From an uncultured Clostridia bacterium (lineage in GTDB: Bacteria; Bacillota; Clostridia; TANB77; CAG-465): a DNA stretch of 6,785 bases. Position 1 is the first letter of the stretch. Each line of letters begins with the position of its first letter. The DNA lies in the NCBI GenBank assembly GCA_947628575.1, contig CANRAK010000068.1:1-6785 (forward strand), in the 5' to 3' direction. Below, in pieces: positions 1 to 5,699 of the stretch. The notes under the pieces are model-generated. The model ran no database searches. It had not been told where the DNA came from and saw nothing but the letters and a program-made list of their open reading frames with translations. The position numbers were made by a program, and so were the translations under genes.

Positions 1-3
1 AAC

Positions 4-14
4 AAGGACGTGAT
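4..14 (+). promoter_or_regulatory. Near-consensus Shine-Dalgarno deciding the start of the AbiEi-like gene
   Basis: The bases AAGGACGTGAT differ at one position from the full anti-16S complement AAGGAGGTGAT and lie just upstream of the ATG at 19. The GTG at 10, a possible in-frame start, lies inside this site, so it is very unlikely to be the real start. Any promoter lies upstream of the window. Confidence 0.75.
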
Positions 15-18
15 ACAA

Positions 19-663
19 ATGAATTATAATGAAATAGTATATGAATATATTAATAAATGTAAATCAGACGAACCATTATTCTTAGAAGAGATAAAACAAT
101 ATGTAATAAATAAATATAAAACTGATGAAATAAATATTTTAAAAAATATAAATGTTATTATAAATAGAATGTGCACAAAGAATATTTTAAAACAATTTTA
201 TAAAGGTATTTATTATAAGCCATTAAAAAATATTTTTGGAGAAATGCCTTTAGATAAAAATAAAGTTATAATAAAAAAATATATTAAAGATAAAGATGGA
301 AATATAAAAGGTTATATAACCGGTGCGAAATTATTCAATCAATTAAGACTGACAACACAAGTACCTAATATTATTAATATTGTAACTAATGAATGTAAAA
401 ATTATAATGAATATAGAAATAAAAGATTGGGAGTTATAATTAGACAACCTAAAATAAAAATAGATAATGATAATTATAAGTATTTACAATTATTTGATAT
501 TATTAATAATAAGGATAAAATTCATGTAGAAGTTGATAACGAAGATGAAATTATATACAATTTTATAAAAAATAATAAACTTGATTTTGAAAAAATTATA
601 AAATATGCAAGAGAAACCAACAATAAAAGGGTATTAGATAAATTATATACTCTTGCAAGATAG
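19..663 (+). CDS. AbiEi-like antitoxin (DUF6088-like) of a type IV toxin-antitoxin pair
   Basis: This 214-aa protein is probably the antitoxin and transcriptional repressor of an AbiE-type pair. The first ~50 residues (from NYNEIVYEYINK to about NRMCTKNILKQF) look like a winged-helix DNA-binding domain. The next part, KGIYYKPLKNIFGE and then GYITGAKLFNQLRLTTQVP followed by IVTN, matches the pattern I associate with DUF6088/AbiEi proteins: an 'S/TG..L.N.L.LTTQVP' core and an 'IVTN' strand. The ATG at 19 is preferred over the GTG at 10 because of the Shine-Dalgarno at 4-14. The stop (TAG) lies 8 bp before the toxin start, so the two are surely co-transcribed and probably translationally coupled. 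In known AbiE systems the antitoxin represses its own promoter by binding inverted repeats; that region is outside this window. All 8 arginines are AGA/AGG. Family assignment is from remembered patterns, not a search. Confidence 0.82.
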   Translation: MNYNEIVYEYINKCKSDEPLFLEEIKQYVINKYKTDEINILKNINVIINRMCTKNILKQFYKGIYYKPLKNIFGEMPLDKNKVIIKKYIKDKDGNIKGYITGAKLFNQLRLTTQVPNIINIVTNECKNYNEYRNKRLGVIIRQPKIKIDNDNYKYLQLFDIINNKDKIHVEVDNEDEIIYNFIKNNKLDFEKIIKYARETNNKRVLDKLYTLAR

Positions 664-671
664 GAGAATAG

Positions 672-1625
672 ATGAAATTACATTTAGATAGAGATGTTTT
701 TAAACAATTTATAAATAAAATAAATAATGAAAATAATATTTCTGTAGATATTTTGGAGAAAGATTATTATGTTTGTTGTATTCTTCAAGAATTATCTAAG
801 AAACAAGATGAATTACAAGCATATTTTAAAGGTGGAACAGCAATATATAAAATATTAGATACAATGAATAGATTTTCTGAAGATATAGATTTAACAGTTA
901 AAGTAAATGAAAAATTAAGTTATACTCAAAAAAAGAAATTATTTGAAAGAGTAGCTTTTGATTATAATATTCAAGGCTTAAATTTGAACAAGGAAATATC
1001 CGTAAAATATGGAAAAAGTGAAACTGCATTTTATAATTATGAAACTGCATTTGATATAGATACAGCTCCATTGCAAAGAGCTGGAGAAATTCAGATTGAA
1101 GCAACTTCATTTACTGTTAGTGAGCCTATTGAAGATGTAATAATTGAACCGATTATTTATAAGTATGCTAGTGATAGTGAGAAGAAAATATTAAAAGAAA
1201 ATTTTGAAGTTGAACCAATAAAAATTAAAATTATAAAATTAGAAAGAATGTTTATTGATAAAGTTTTTGCTGCGGAATTTTATTATACTAGAAAGAAATA
1301 TACTGATACTTCAAAACATATATATGATTTATGTGTTCTAGTAAATAATGACAATATTAAAGATTTATTTAAAAATAATCAAGAATTGAAAAGATTGGTT
1401 AGATACAAAAGAGAAGAAGAAAAGATAAGAACAAATGGAGTTAGTAGTGATATAAAAATAAAGGATTTTTCTTATTTAAAATGCAATTTCAATGATGAAT
1501 TTATTGAAAAATTCAAGAATATGCAAGATAAATATATAATAAGTGAAAAATATAAAATAGATATAAATCAAATTAAAAATGTTTTGAAAAATATAAAAGA
1601 AAAATTTAACAATATAGATATATAA
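672..1625 (+). CDS. AbiEii/AbiGii-type nucleotidyltransferase toxin
   Basis: This is a 317-aa protein of the AbiEii nucleotidyltransferase family (DNA polymerase beta-like fold), the usual partner of the upstream antitoxin. Visible motifs in order: KGGTAIYK (residues 53-60, the nucleotide-binding GGT/S loop), FSEDIDL (68-74, with the metal-binding pair D71 and D73), IQIEATSF (140-147, a probable third carboxylate at E143), ERMFIDKVFA (191-200, the family's 'K/R..DK' helix) and KHIYDL (215-220, the 'R/KHxYDL' motif). All expected catalytic positions are present, so the protein looks active. Length fits the family (about 280-330 aa). The start is fixed by AGGAG at 662-666, which overlaps the antitoxin stop. 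Known family members inhibit growth, some by adding nucleotides to tRNA 3' ends; the substrate of this one cannot be told. The C-terminal ~90 residues are lysine-rich and helical. No clear terminator follows. Confidence 0.9.
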   Translation: MKLHLDRDVFKQFINKINNENNISVDILEKDYYVCCILQELSKKQDELQAYFKGGTAIYKILDTMNRFSEDIDLTVKVNEKLSYTQKKKLFERVAFDYNIQGLNLNKEISVKYGKSETAFYNYETAFDIDTAPLQRAGEIQIEATSFTVSEPIEDVIIEPIIYKYASDSEKKILKENFEVEPIKIKIIKLERMFIDKVFAAEFYYTRKKYTDTSKHIYDLCVLVNNDNIKDLFKNNQELKRLVRYKREEEKIRTNGVSSDIKIKDFSYLKCNFNDEFIEKFKNMQDKYIISEKYKIDINQIKNVLKNIKEKFNNIDI

Positions 1626-1651
1626 ATAATATAGATAATTAAAGGTTATGT

Positions 1652-1664
1652 CTCTAAGTTAGAG
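1652..1664. repeat. Short palindrome CTCTAA-G-TTAGAG
   Basis: Two 6-bp arms surround a single central G just after the toxin gene. As RNA it would form a 5-bp stem with a 3-nt loop, too weak for termination and not followed by T residues. It could be a protein-binding operator or chance in AT-rich DNA. Confidence 0.4.
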
Positions 1665-1671
1665 GTGAGCT

Positions 1672-1697
1672 AAAAAATAATTCAAACCGAGAATTAT
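1672..1697 (-). terminator. Possible weak minus-strand terminator hairpin
   Basis: ATAATTC (1677-1683) and GAATTAT (1691-1697) form a perfect 7-bp stem with a 7-nt loop. Read on the minus strand, the stem is followed by six T residues (A run at 1672-1677). The stem has only one G-C pair, so it would be weak. It would end a minus-strand transcript from the inverted repeat at 1696-1753, or protect the AbiE genes from antisense reading. It shares two bases with the left arm of that repeat. Confidence 0.35.
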
Positions 1698-1753
1698 GGT
1701 TGTATAATAGATGTTGAAATTTTTTTAAATATCACAATTTATTATACAACCAT
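1696..1753. repeat. Perfect 14-bp inverted repeat with 30-nt spacer
   Basis: The left arm ATGGTTGTATAATA (1696-1709) is exactly complementary to the right arm TATTATACAACCAT (1740-1753). The spacer 1710-1739 can add partial pairing (GAT and ATTT facing AAATATC), so a single RNA strand would form a long stem-loop. The + strand right arm is followed by ATTATTTTAAC, which is T-rich but not a clean T-run, so a weak terminator for the toxin gene is one reading. Each arm also contains TATAAT, in opposite orientations, so the site could instead be a pair of facing -10 boxes or an operator. Confidence 0.75.
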
Positions 1754-1786
1754 TATTTTAACTATTTAAATTATGTAGAAAGTTAA

Positions 1787-1815
1787 TTGTTTACCTTAAA
1801 AAACTATGCTATAAT
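1787..1815 (+). promoter_or_regulatory. Sigma-A-type promoter with extended -10 for the 1858-4652 operon
   Basis: The -35 box TTGTTT (1787-1792) is followed by a 17-bp spacer and the -10 box TATAAT (1810-1815), with the extended -10 element TG at 1807-1808. Transcription would start near 1822, giving a short leader of about 35 nt before the ATG at 1858. No further promoter of this quality was seen until 4732. Confidence 0.75.
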
Positions 1816-1857
1816 CTAATAGAAAACATTAAATACAGTTAAAGGCAGGTTACAAAT

Positions 1858-2391
1858 ATGTCAAAAATAAATTCTAATTGGTATACTAAAGGAAAAATTG
1901 GTACAAAAAATATAATTGATAAAGATAAAGAATTTTTATATTCAAAAGGAATATATCCTACTAAAATTAGAGAAGAAGATTTACCTAAAGATTATATAAA
2001 ATTTCAAAGTAGAACAATATGGTATTTAACAGGATTTTTAAGAACTTCTGGTGTTAAAGATTTATATTATACATATATAAAAGAAAATCATTTATTTAAG
2101 GATGATTACTTGTATATTTCTTATGATAAAAATATAGAAATAGAAAAAGATATGCATGGGTATGAAGAAATAAAAAATTATGATTTCTTAATATGTGGAA
2201 ATGATAATATAAATGTGTTATTAGCTATAGAAGAAAATTCAAATATAGATACTAGAAAAGTAAGAAATAAAATTAGAGAAAAATTTGAGTGGTGGAAAGA
2301 AAATGAAAAAGAAGATTATAAAAGTTGCTTTAAAGAAAAAGAAGTAGATATATTTGAGTATTACAAAGAGCTAAAAAAGAGCAGAACATAG
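1858..2391 (+). CDS. Unrecognised 177-aa protein, first gene of the SWIM operon
   Basis: I do not recognise the family. The start is supported by the promoter 43 bp upstream and by the Shine-Dalgarno-like AAAGGCAGGT at 1841-1850. The protein is soluble, with no signal peptide or membrane segment, and rich in Lys, Glu, Tyr and Trp. It has an aromatic N-terminus (NWYTKGKIGTKN), a helical middle (SRTIWYLTGFLRTSG, 51-65), a likely beta-core with YEEIKNYDFLICGND (102-116) and NVLLAIEENSNID (119-131), then a charged helix (KVRNKIREKFEWWKENEKEDY). The hydrophobic-Asp (D109) strand followed by a hydrophobic strand ending AIEEN is loosely like a PD-(D/E)xK nuclease core, but the lysine is missing and this is only a suggestion. 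The stop is 39 bp before the SWIM gene with no terminator between, so they are probably co-transcribed. All 7 arginines are AGA/AGG. Confidence 0.75.
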   Translation: MSKINSNWYTKGKIGTKNIIDKDKEFLYSKGIYPTKIREEDLPKDYIKFQSRTIWYLTGFLRTSGVKDLYYTYIKENHLFKDDYLYISYDKNIEIEKDMHGYEEIKNYDFLICGNDNINVLLAIEENSNIDTRKVRNKIREKFEWWKENEKEDYKSCFKEKEVDIFEYYKELKKSRT

Positions 2392-2430
2392 TTTATATAA
2401 GAATAATATACATCAAAGGAGGTACAATAA

Positions 2431-4020
2431 ATGGGCATTTTAGATTGTACTAGAAGAGAATCAATTTATAGAGGGTATGAATATTATAAGAATGAAAAGG
2501 TTAAAGCATATAAGCAAATATCTGAGTATGAGTTTGAGGCAGATGTACAAGGAACGAATATAAATGCATATCATGTAATAATAAATACCATTCATCCTAA
2601 AAAATCAAGTTGTACATGCCCTTTTGCAAATGGAAATACTATTTGTAAGCATATGGTTGCATTATTTTTTGCGGTTTCTCCTGAAGATTTTAAAGAGTAT
2701 GAAGAATGTTTAGAAAATTATTACCAGGAAGAAGAATATGAAGAAGAATATGAAGAAGATTATGAAGATAATGATGATTACTACGAATGCAATAGTAATC
2801 AATATTATAATAGGACTAGCTTTGCAAAGCCAGTGTTTTATGATGAAATTCTTCAAAATTATATTAACGATTTATCAGAAGATAAAGCAAAAGAAATATT
2901 GTATAATGAGCTAAAATATAAAGAAAAATATACCTATAATAAATACCTTAAAAATGAATTTAATAAATATTGTAATGATAAAAATAGTATAAAAGCTATA
3001 TTAGAGAAAATAAACAAGAAGTTTTATAACTTATCTCACAATTATTATTACGATACAAAAGACTATTCAGAAGTTTTATTAACAAAAAACGAAAAAAAGA
3101 AAATAGAAGATGTGTATGTTAATGATAATGATATAAATAACGTTATAAATAAAATTATATTAAATCCTAAACTTACTGTGTATTATGATTATATATGGAT
3201 TGCAAATTTGTATAAAAATAACAATTCGAAAAAAGAAGTTCAGGCTTATGTAGAAAAGCTAAAGTTGTTTTTTAATTCATTAAAATATTATAGAATAAAA
3301 AGTAATGCTCCTAAATCAAATGTTTTAATTATAATATATATTCTAAGCGATTACAGCATAGAAGAAACAGTACAGTTAATGATAAAAAATTGTAAGTATG
3401 AAGAATATATTAAATATATAATAAATAATTGTGATAATGTTAACAAATTATATGAAGAGTTTAATAGATGTGTAGAAAAAGAAAGATATATAAACAAAGA
3501 ATATATATCAAATATATACTATCTATTTTATCTTGCTTTATCAAATAAAGAAGCGTATGAACAGTATTTATATTATGGTTTTCTTTCTAGTAAAGAAGAA
3601 TTTTATTTATTAGATTTAAAGAGTTCACCTAGATTTGAATATTATTTAAATAAAATAATAAATAATACTAAAGATGTGGAAGTATTAGAAAATGTATATT
3701 TATTTTTAAACAAAAAAGAAGAATTATTAAAATTATTATTAAAAAGAGAAAATGATTATAGATTAGTTAAAAATATAAGAAGTTTAAAAGATTTGTATAG
3801 TAATGAAATATATGCATATTTAAAATCTAGATTTTATGATATAATAAATAGCGAAAAAAGCAGAGCATGTTATAGCAGAGCGTGCTATTACATAAAAGGT
3901 ATGAAAGAATTGGATAATGGTGAAAATTTAATTAATGATTTAATAAATGAACTACAAAATTCTGAGTACTCAAAAAGAAAATCTTTGTTTGATGAAATAT
4001 TTAATGCTTTGAAACATTAA
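2431..4020 (+). CDS. SWIM zinc-finger protein (529 aa)
   Basis: The N-terminal domain carries a SWIM zinc finger: C61-T-C63, then C72-K-H74, i.e. CxCx8CxH, in the typical setting 'SSCTCPF...ICKHMVALFF'. The preceding region (RGYEYYKNEKVKAY ... EFEADVQGTN) matches the usual SWIM leader 'RG..Y...V......V.G'. SWIM domains bind nucleic acid or protein and often accompany Snf2 helicases in bacteria; no helicase is visible here. After the finger comes a very acidic Glu/Tyr stretch (about residues 95-119), then about 400 residues of mainly helical, Lys/Asn/Tyr-rich sequence that may form TPR/HEAT-like repeats but has no motif I can name. The start follows a perfect Shine-Dalgarno, AAAGGAGGT at 2415-2423. 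The protein is probably cytoplasmic. It is the middle gene of a probable operon, 32 bp before the pRiA4b-like gene. All 15 arginines are AGA/AGG. Confidence 0.88.
   Translation: MGILDCTRRESIYRGYEYYKNEKVKAYKQISEYEFEADVQGTNINAYHVIINTIHPKKSSCTCPFANGNTICKHMVALFFAVSPEDFKEYEECLENYYQEEEYEEEYEEDYEDNDDYYECNSNQYYNRTSFAKPVFYDEILQNYINDLSEDKAKEILYNELKYKEKYTYNKYLKNEFNKYCNDKNSIKAILEKINKKFYNLSHNYYYDTKDYSEVLLTKNEKKKIEDVYVNDNDINNVINKIILNPKLTVYYDYIWIANLYKNNNSKKEVQAYVEKLKLFFNSLKYYRIKSNAPKSNVLIIIYILSDYSIEETVQLMIKNCKYEEYIKYIINNCDNVNKLYEEFNRCVEKERYINKEYISNIYYLFYLALSNKEAYEQYLYYGFLSSKEEFYLLDLKSSPRFEYYLNKIINNTKDVEVLENVYLFLNKKEELLKLLLKRENDYRLVKNIRSLKDLYSNEIYAYLKSRFYDIINSEKSRACYSRACYYIKGMKELDNGENLINDLINELQNSEYSKRKSLFDEIFNALKH
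2731..2766 (+). repeat. Three tandem 12-bp units in the SWIM gene
   Basis: The unit GAAGAATATGAA occurs twice exactly and a third time with one change (GAAGATTATGAA). In frame it encodes EEYE-EEYE-EDYE (residues 101-112), the core of the acidic linker after the zinc finger. Because the unit is a multiple of three, copy-number change by slippage would lengthen or shorten the linker without a frameshift. Confidence 0.85.
3859..3888 (+). repeat. 15-bp direct duplication encoding SRACY-SRACY
   Basis: AGCAGAGCATGTTAT (3859-3873) is followed directly by AGCAGAGCGTGCTAT (3874-3888), with two third-position changes. It encodes residues 477-486 near the C-terminus, as S-R-A-C-Y twice. Both differences are synonymous, so the duplicated peptide has been kept while the DNA drifted. 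Confidence 0.85.
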
Positions 4021-4052
4021 ATAAAATTTAGATAATTAAGGTGTGGTGTAAA

Positions 4053-4652
4053 ATGGCAAAAGTATTAACATTTGAAGTTGCAATTAATGAATTGGAAAAT
4101 AAGATATGGAGAAAAATTGAAATAACAGACAAAAAAACAGTAGCAGATTTAGCATATACAATTCTTGCTACTTTTGGTTCATTAGCATATCATTTATATG
4201 AGATTAAATATAAAGAAAATATTTATGATTGCTGGATTGATGAAAAATATCATAATAGTAAAGATAAATGTATTAATGCAATTGAAACAAATTTAAGTAG
4301 TCTTAATTTAAAAGAAAATGATGTTATGGAAATGATTTATGATATTAGTACTCCGACAACATTTAAAATTAAATATTTAGGATTAAGAGAACTTGAAAAG
4401 GGTAGAAGTAAGCATTATCCTTGTATAATTGATGGTGCTGGTAACGGTATGCTTGACGATTTATGCGATTTTGAGTTAAAAGAAATTGTTGAAGATATAG
4501 ATAAAAAAGGATATTCTGAACATTTCTATACTCCAGGATATGAAATAACTAAAAATTACGATTATAGGGAATATAATATTAAGAAAGATAATAAATCATT
4601 AAAGAAGATAATATTAGATATAAAAAAAGGTTATGAAGGTATAGATGAATAA
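4053..4652 (+). CDS. pRiA4b ORF-3-like (IS1096 TnpR-like) family protein, divergent
   Basis: This 199-aa protein resembles the 'plasmid pRiA4b ORF-3' family, whose biochemical role is not established. Supporting features are the N-terminal strand FEVAINELENKIWRKIEI (7-24, the family's 'L.....W R.i.v'), TVADLAYTILATFG and HLYEI (29-51, the 'T..dLh..i...f.....HL..F' helix and strand), and YPCIIDGAGNG (122-132, the 'YP..idG.g.gP.ED' stretch). The family hallmark YDFGDxWxH is replaced by YDISTPTTFKI (96-106): G, D, W and H are all missing, so any function that depends on them is likely changed. I prefer the ATG at 4053 because AAGGTG at 4038-4043 sits at the right distance; a GTG at 4041 would fall within that site. 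It is the last gene of the probable 1858-4652 operon. All 4 arginines are AGA/AGG. Confidence 0.75.
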   Translation: MAKVLTFEVAINELENKIWRKIEITDKKTVADLAYTILATFGSLAYHLYEIKYKENIYDCWIDEKYHNSKDKCINAIETNLSSLNLKENDVMEMIYDISTPTTFKIKYLGLRELEKGRSKHYPCIIDGAGNGMLDDLCDFELKEIVEDIDKKGYSEHFYTPGYEITKNYDYREYNIKKDNKSLKKIILDIKKGYEGIDE

Positions 4653-4688
4653 AAAATATCAAATTGAATTCATATAAAATGTGTATAG

Positions 4689-4705
4689 TTTAGTACAGCA
4701 CTAAA
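4689..4705. repeat. 6-bp inverted repeat upstream of the sortase-like promoter
   Basis: TTTAGT (4689-4694) and ACTAAA (4700-4705) flank a 5-nt loop, 27 bp upstream of the -35 box at 4732. It is followed by A rather than T residues on the + strand, so it is not a standard terminator; an operator or chance are both possible. No convincing terminator for the upstream operon was seen in 4653-4731. Confidence 0.35.
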
Positions 4706-4731
4706 AAAATAAATAAATTTACATAAAAAAC

Positions 4732-4760
4732 TTGAATTATGGTAACCAAAGTGATATAAT
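4732..4760 (+). promoter_or_regulatory. Strong sigma-A-type promoter with extended -10 for the sortase-like gene
   Basis: The -35 box TTGAAT (4732-4737), a 17-bp spacer and a perfect -10 box TATAAT (4755-4760) with TG at 4752-4753 make this the best promoter in the window. Expected transcription start is about 4767, leaving a leader of about 34 nt. The TTG of the -35 box opens a longer reading frame into the gene, but a start codon inside a -35 box cannot be transcribed from this promoter. Confidence 0.85.
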
Positions 4761-4800
4761 AGTGCCACGATTAAAACAAATAATAAATAGGTGGTACAAA

Positions 4801-5487
4801 ATGAAGAAATTAAACGTAGCAATGAACGTAGCATTATTATTTGTTTTTTCTACTTTTATATACTTATGCTTTACAACTCAAGATGAAGTGAAATTAGCGA
4901 CAAGCGTAGAGAGTAACTTAAAAGAATATACAAATAATGACGTTGGAAAAGCTAAAGGTTATCATCAAGAAGAAAAGCAAGTTGAGTATTATGAAGAACC
5001 AATTACATATAATTATTCAAATTATAAAGAAAGTTATAGTGTAGTTGAAACTTCACACTCTTCAGTTCCAACTAATTTAGGTGACATAGGTAGATTAGAA
5101 ATTCCAACTGTAGGATATTCAGCAGCATTATATGATGGTATTCCACGTGGTTCAGCTGGATCACAACAAATAGTAAACAATATAGATTCTGCTGTTTGGA
5201 TTAACATTGGATATGGAGCAACTACATATATTGGTGATCACAATTATCAAGGATTCGAAAATATGAAGAATTCTATACCAGGAGTAACTCGTGCTTATAT
5301 TACATGGGCAGATGGTACTACATCAACTTATATTTGTATGGCAATTAACTATAATTGTAAAAAAGAAAGAACATGTATATATGATGAATCTGGTACAGAT
5401 ATTTATTTATCTGGATATAGTATTGCTATGTGTACTTGCAACTATAATAGCTCTACAGTTACCGTATCTTATTGGAATAAAGAATAA
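4801..5487 (+). CDS. Membrane-anchored sortase-like (sortase-fold) surface protein
   Basis: This 228-aa protein starts at the ATG at 4801, after AGGTGGT at 4789-4795 and a good promoter. Residues 1-24 form a hydrophobic N-terminal anchor or signal (KKLNVAMNVALLFVFSTFIYLCF), followed by a hydrophilic stalk rich in Tyr, Glu and Ser (about 25-90). From 94 on the sequence has a sortase-like order: IGRLEIP (96-102), YIGDHNYQGFENMKN (143-157) with the candidate catalytic His147, and a final SIAMCTCN...VTVSYW with candidate catalytic Cys213 (C211 is also near). True sortases transfer surface proteins to peptidoglycan or pilins using His, Cys and Arg; the Arg position after the Cys reads S/T here (S217-T219), so transpeptidase activity is uncertain. 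No LPxTG-type substrate gene is in the window. It appears monocistronic, closed by the terminator at 5516-5548. Two of its four arginines are CGT, unlike all upstream genes. Confidence 0.78.
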   Translation: MKKLNVAMNVALLFVFSTFIYLCFTTQDEVKLATSVESNLKEYTNNDVGKAKGYHQEEKQVEYYEEPITYNYSNYKESYSVVETSHSSVPTNLGDIGRLEIPTVGYSAALYDGIPRGSAGSQQIVNNIDSAVWINIGYGATTYIGDHNYQGFENMKNSIPGVTRAYITWADGTTSTYICMAINYNCKKERTCIYDESGTDIYLSGYSIAMCTCNYNSSTVTVSYWNKE

Positions 5488-5515
5488 TGCTAAAACAACT
5501 CAATCTTAGAGTTAC

Positions 5516-5548
5516 AAGAAGGATTTAGAGATAAGTCTTTCTTTTTTT
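5516..5548 (+). terminator. Rho-independent terminator of the sortase-like gene
   Basis: An 11-bp stem pairs 5516-5526 with 5533-5543, two of the pairs being G-T, around a 6-nt loop AGAGAT. The right arm ends in T residues that continue as TTTTT to 5548. It lies 28 bp after the stop codon at 5487, in the right place and direction for the sortase-like gene. Confidence 0.8.
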
Positions 5549-5552
5549 GCCT

Positions 5553-5576
5553 AAAAAAACACAGGCAAAGCCTGTG
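5553..5576 (-). terminator. Strong minus-strand Rho-independent terminator
   Basis: CACAGGC (5560-5566) and GCCTGTG (5570-5576) form a perfect, G-C-rich 7-bp stem with a 3-nt loop. On the minus strand it is followed by seven T residues (A run 5553-5559), the classic form of an intrinsic terminator. On the + strand only A residues follow closely (5581-5587), so its orientation is minus. No minus-strand protein gene leads into it. Confidence 0.8.
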
Positions 5577-5610
5577 CACCAAAAAAATAGAGTTACATAA
5601 AAACAATAGA

Positions 5611-5669
5611 ACACTATCCATATAATAATTTTGACTGACAACCAAATAAATATATATAATGGATAGTGT
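5611..5669. repeat. Perfect 11-bp inverted repeat with 37-nt spacer
   Basis: ACACTATCCAT (5611-5621) is exactly complementary to ATGGATAGTGT (5659-5669). AT-rich bases just inside the arms (ATAATAAT facing TATATATA) could extend the stem with a bulge. Its design, long perfect arms around a 30-40-nt spacer next to a minus-strand terminator hairpin, resembles the unrelated repeat at 1696-1753. Confidence 0.7.
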
Positions 5670-5673
5670 AACA

Positions 5674-5688
5674 TATGAAAAATTCATA
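5674..5688. repeat. Small hairpin TATGAA-AAA-TTCATA
   Basis: Two perfect 6-bp arms flank a 3-nt loop, five bases from the right arm of the 11-bp repeat. It would lie near the 5' end of the proposed minus-strand RNA. No terminator T-run follows on either strand. Confidence 0.45.
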
Positions 5689-5699
5689 CACATATATAT

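Larger units (their letters stand above)
1626..1857. other. Intergenic gap rich in inverted repeats
   Basis: No credible reading frame lies in these 232 bases. They hold, in order, a short palindrome (1652-1664), a 7-bp hairpin (1677-1697), a perfect 14-bp inverted repeat with a 30-nt loop (1696-1753) and the promoter of the next operon (1787-1815). No poly-T terminator for the toxin gene is evident on the + strand, so read-through from the AbiE pair is possible. Confidence 0.7.
5553..5693 (-). ncRNA. Candidate minus-strand small RNA (~140 nt)
   Basis: A minus-strand promoter-like sequence (-35 TTGTTT at 5728-5723, 17-bp spacer, TGC then a poor -10 TAAAAA at 5705-5700) would start RNA near 5693. 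The RNA would contain the hairpin at 5674-5688 and the inverted repeat at 5611-5669 and stop at the strong terminator at 5576-5553. No credible protein frame fits within it. The promoter is weak by sequence and the RNA is inferred, not seen. Alternatively the terminator only blocks stray antisense transcription into the sortase-like gene. Confidence 0.35.

Noticed and set aside
898..1110. Minus-strand frame of 70 codons inside the toxin gene
   Set aside because: It is fully inside the conserved AbiEii coding frame, lies on the other strand, and has no Shine-Dalgarno or recognisable product.
4041..4052. GTG start at 4041 for the pRiA4b-like protein
   Set aside because: The GTG overlaps the likely Shine-Dalgarno AAGGTG of the ATG at 4053, and the family-like sequence begins after that ATG.
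4732..4800. Upstream TTG start (4732) adding 23 residues to the sortase-like protein
   Set aside because: The TTG is the -35 box of a strong promoter and the -10 box lies within the extension; the ATG at 4801 has a Shine-Dalgarno and begins a normal signal/anchor sequence.
5291..5509. + strand frame of 72 codons overlapping the sortase-like gene
   Set aside because: It overlaps the conserved end of the sortase-like gene in another frame and has no ribosome binding site.
1696..5669. The inverted repeats at 1696-1753 and 5611-5669 as ends of one mobile element
   Set aside because: Each repeat is self-contained, the two do not share sequence, and no transposase, integrase or target-site duplication is visible between them.
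5490..5693. Minus-strand frame of 67 codons rich in hydrophobic residues
   Set aside because: It runs straight through the strong minus-strand terminator at 5576-5553 and through the + strand terminator, so it would not be fully transcribed; its hydrophobic content is an effect of AT-rich DNA.
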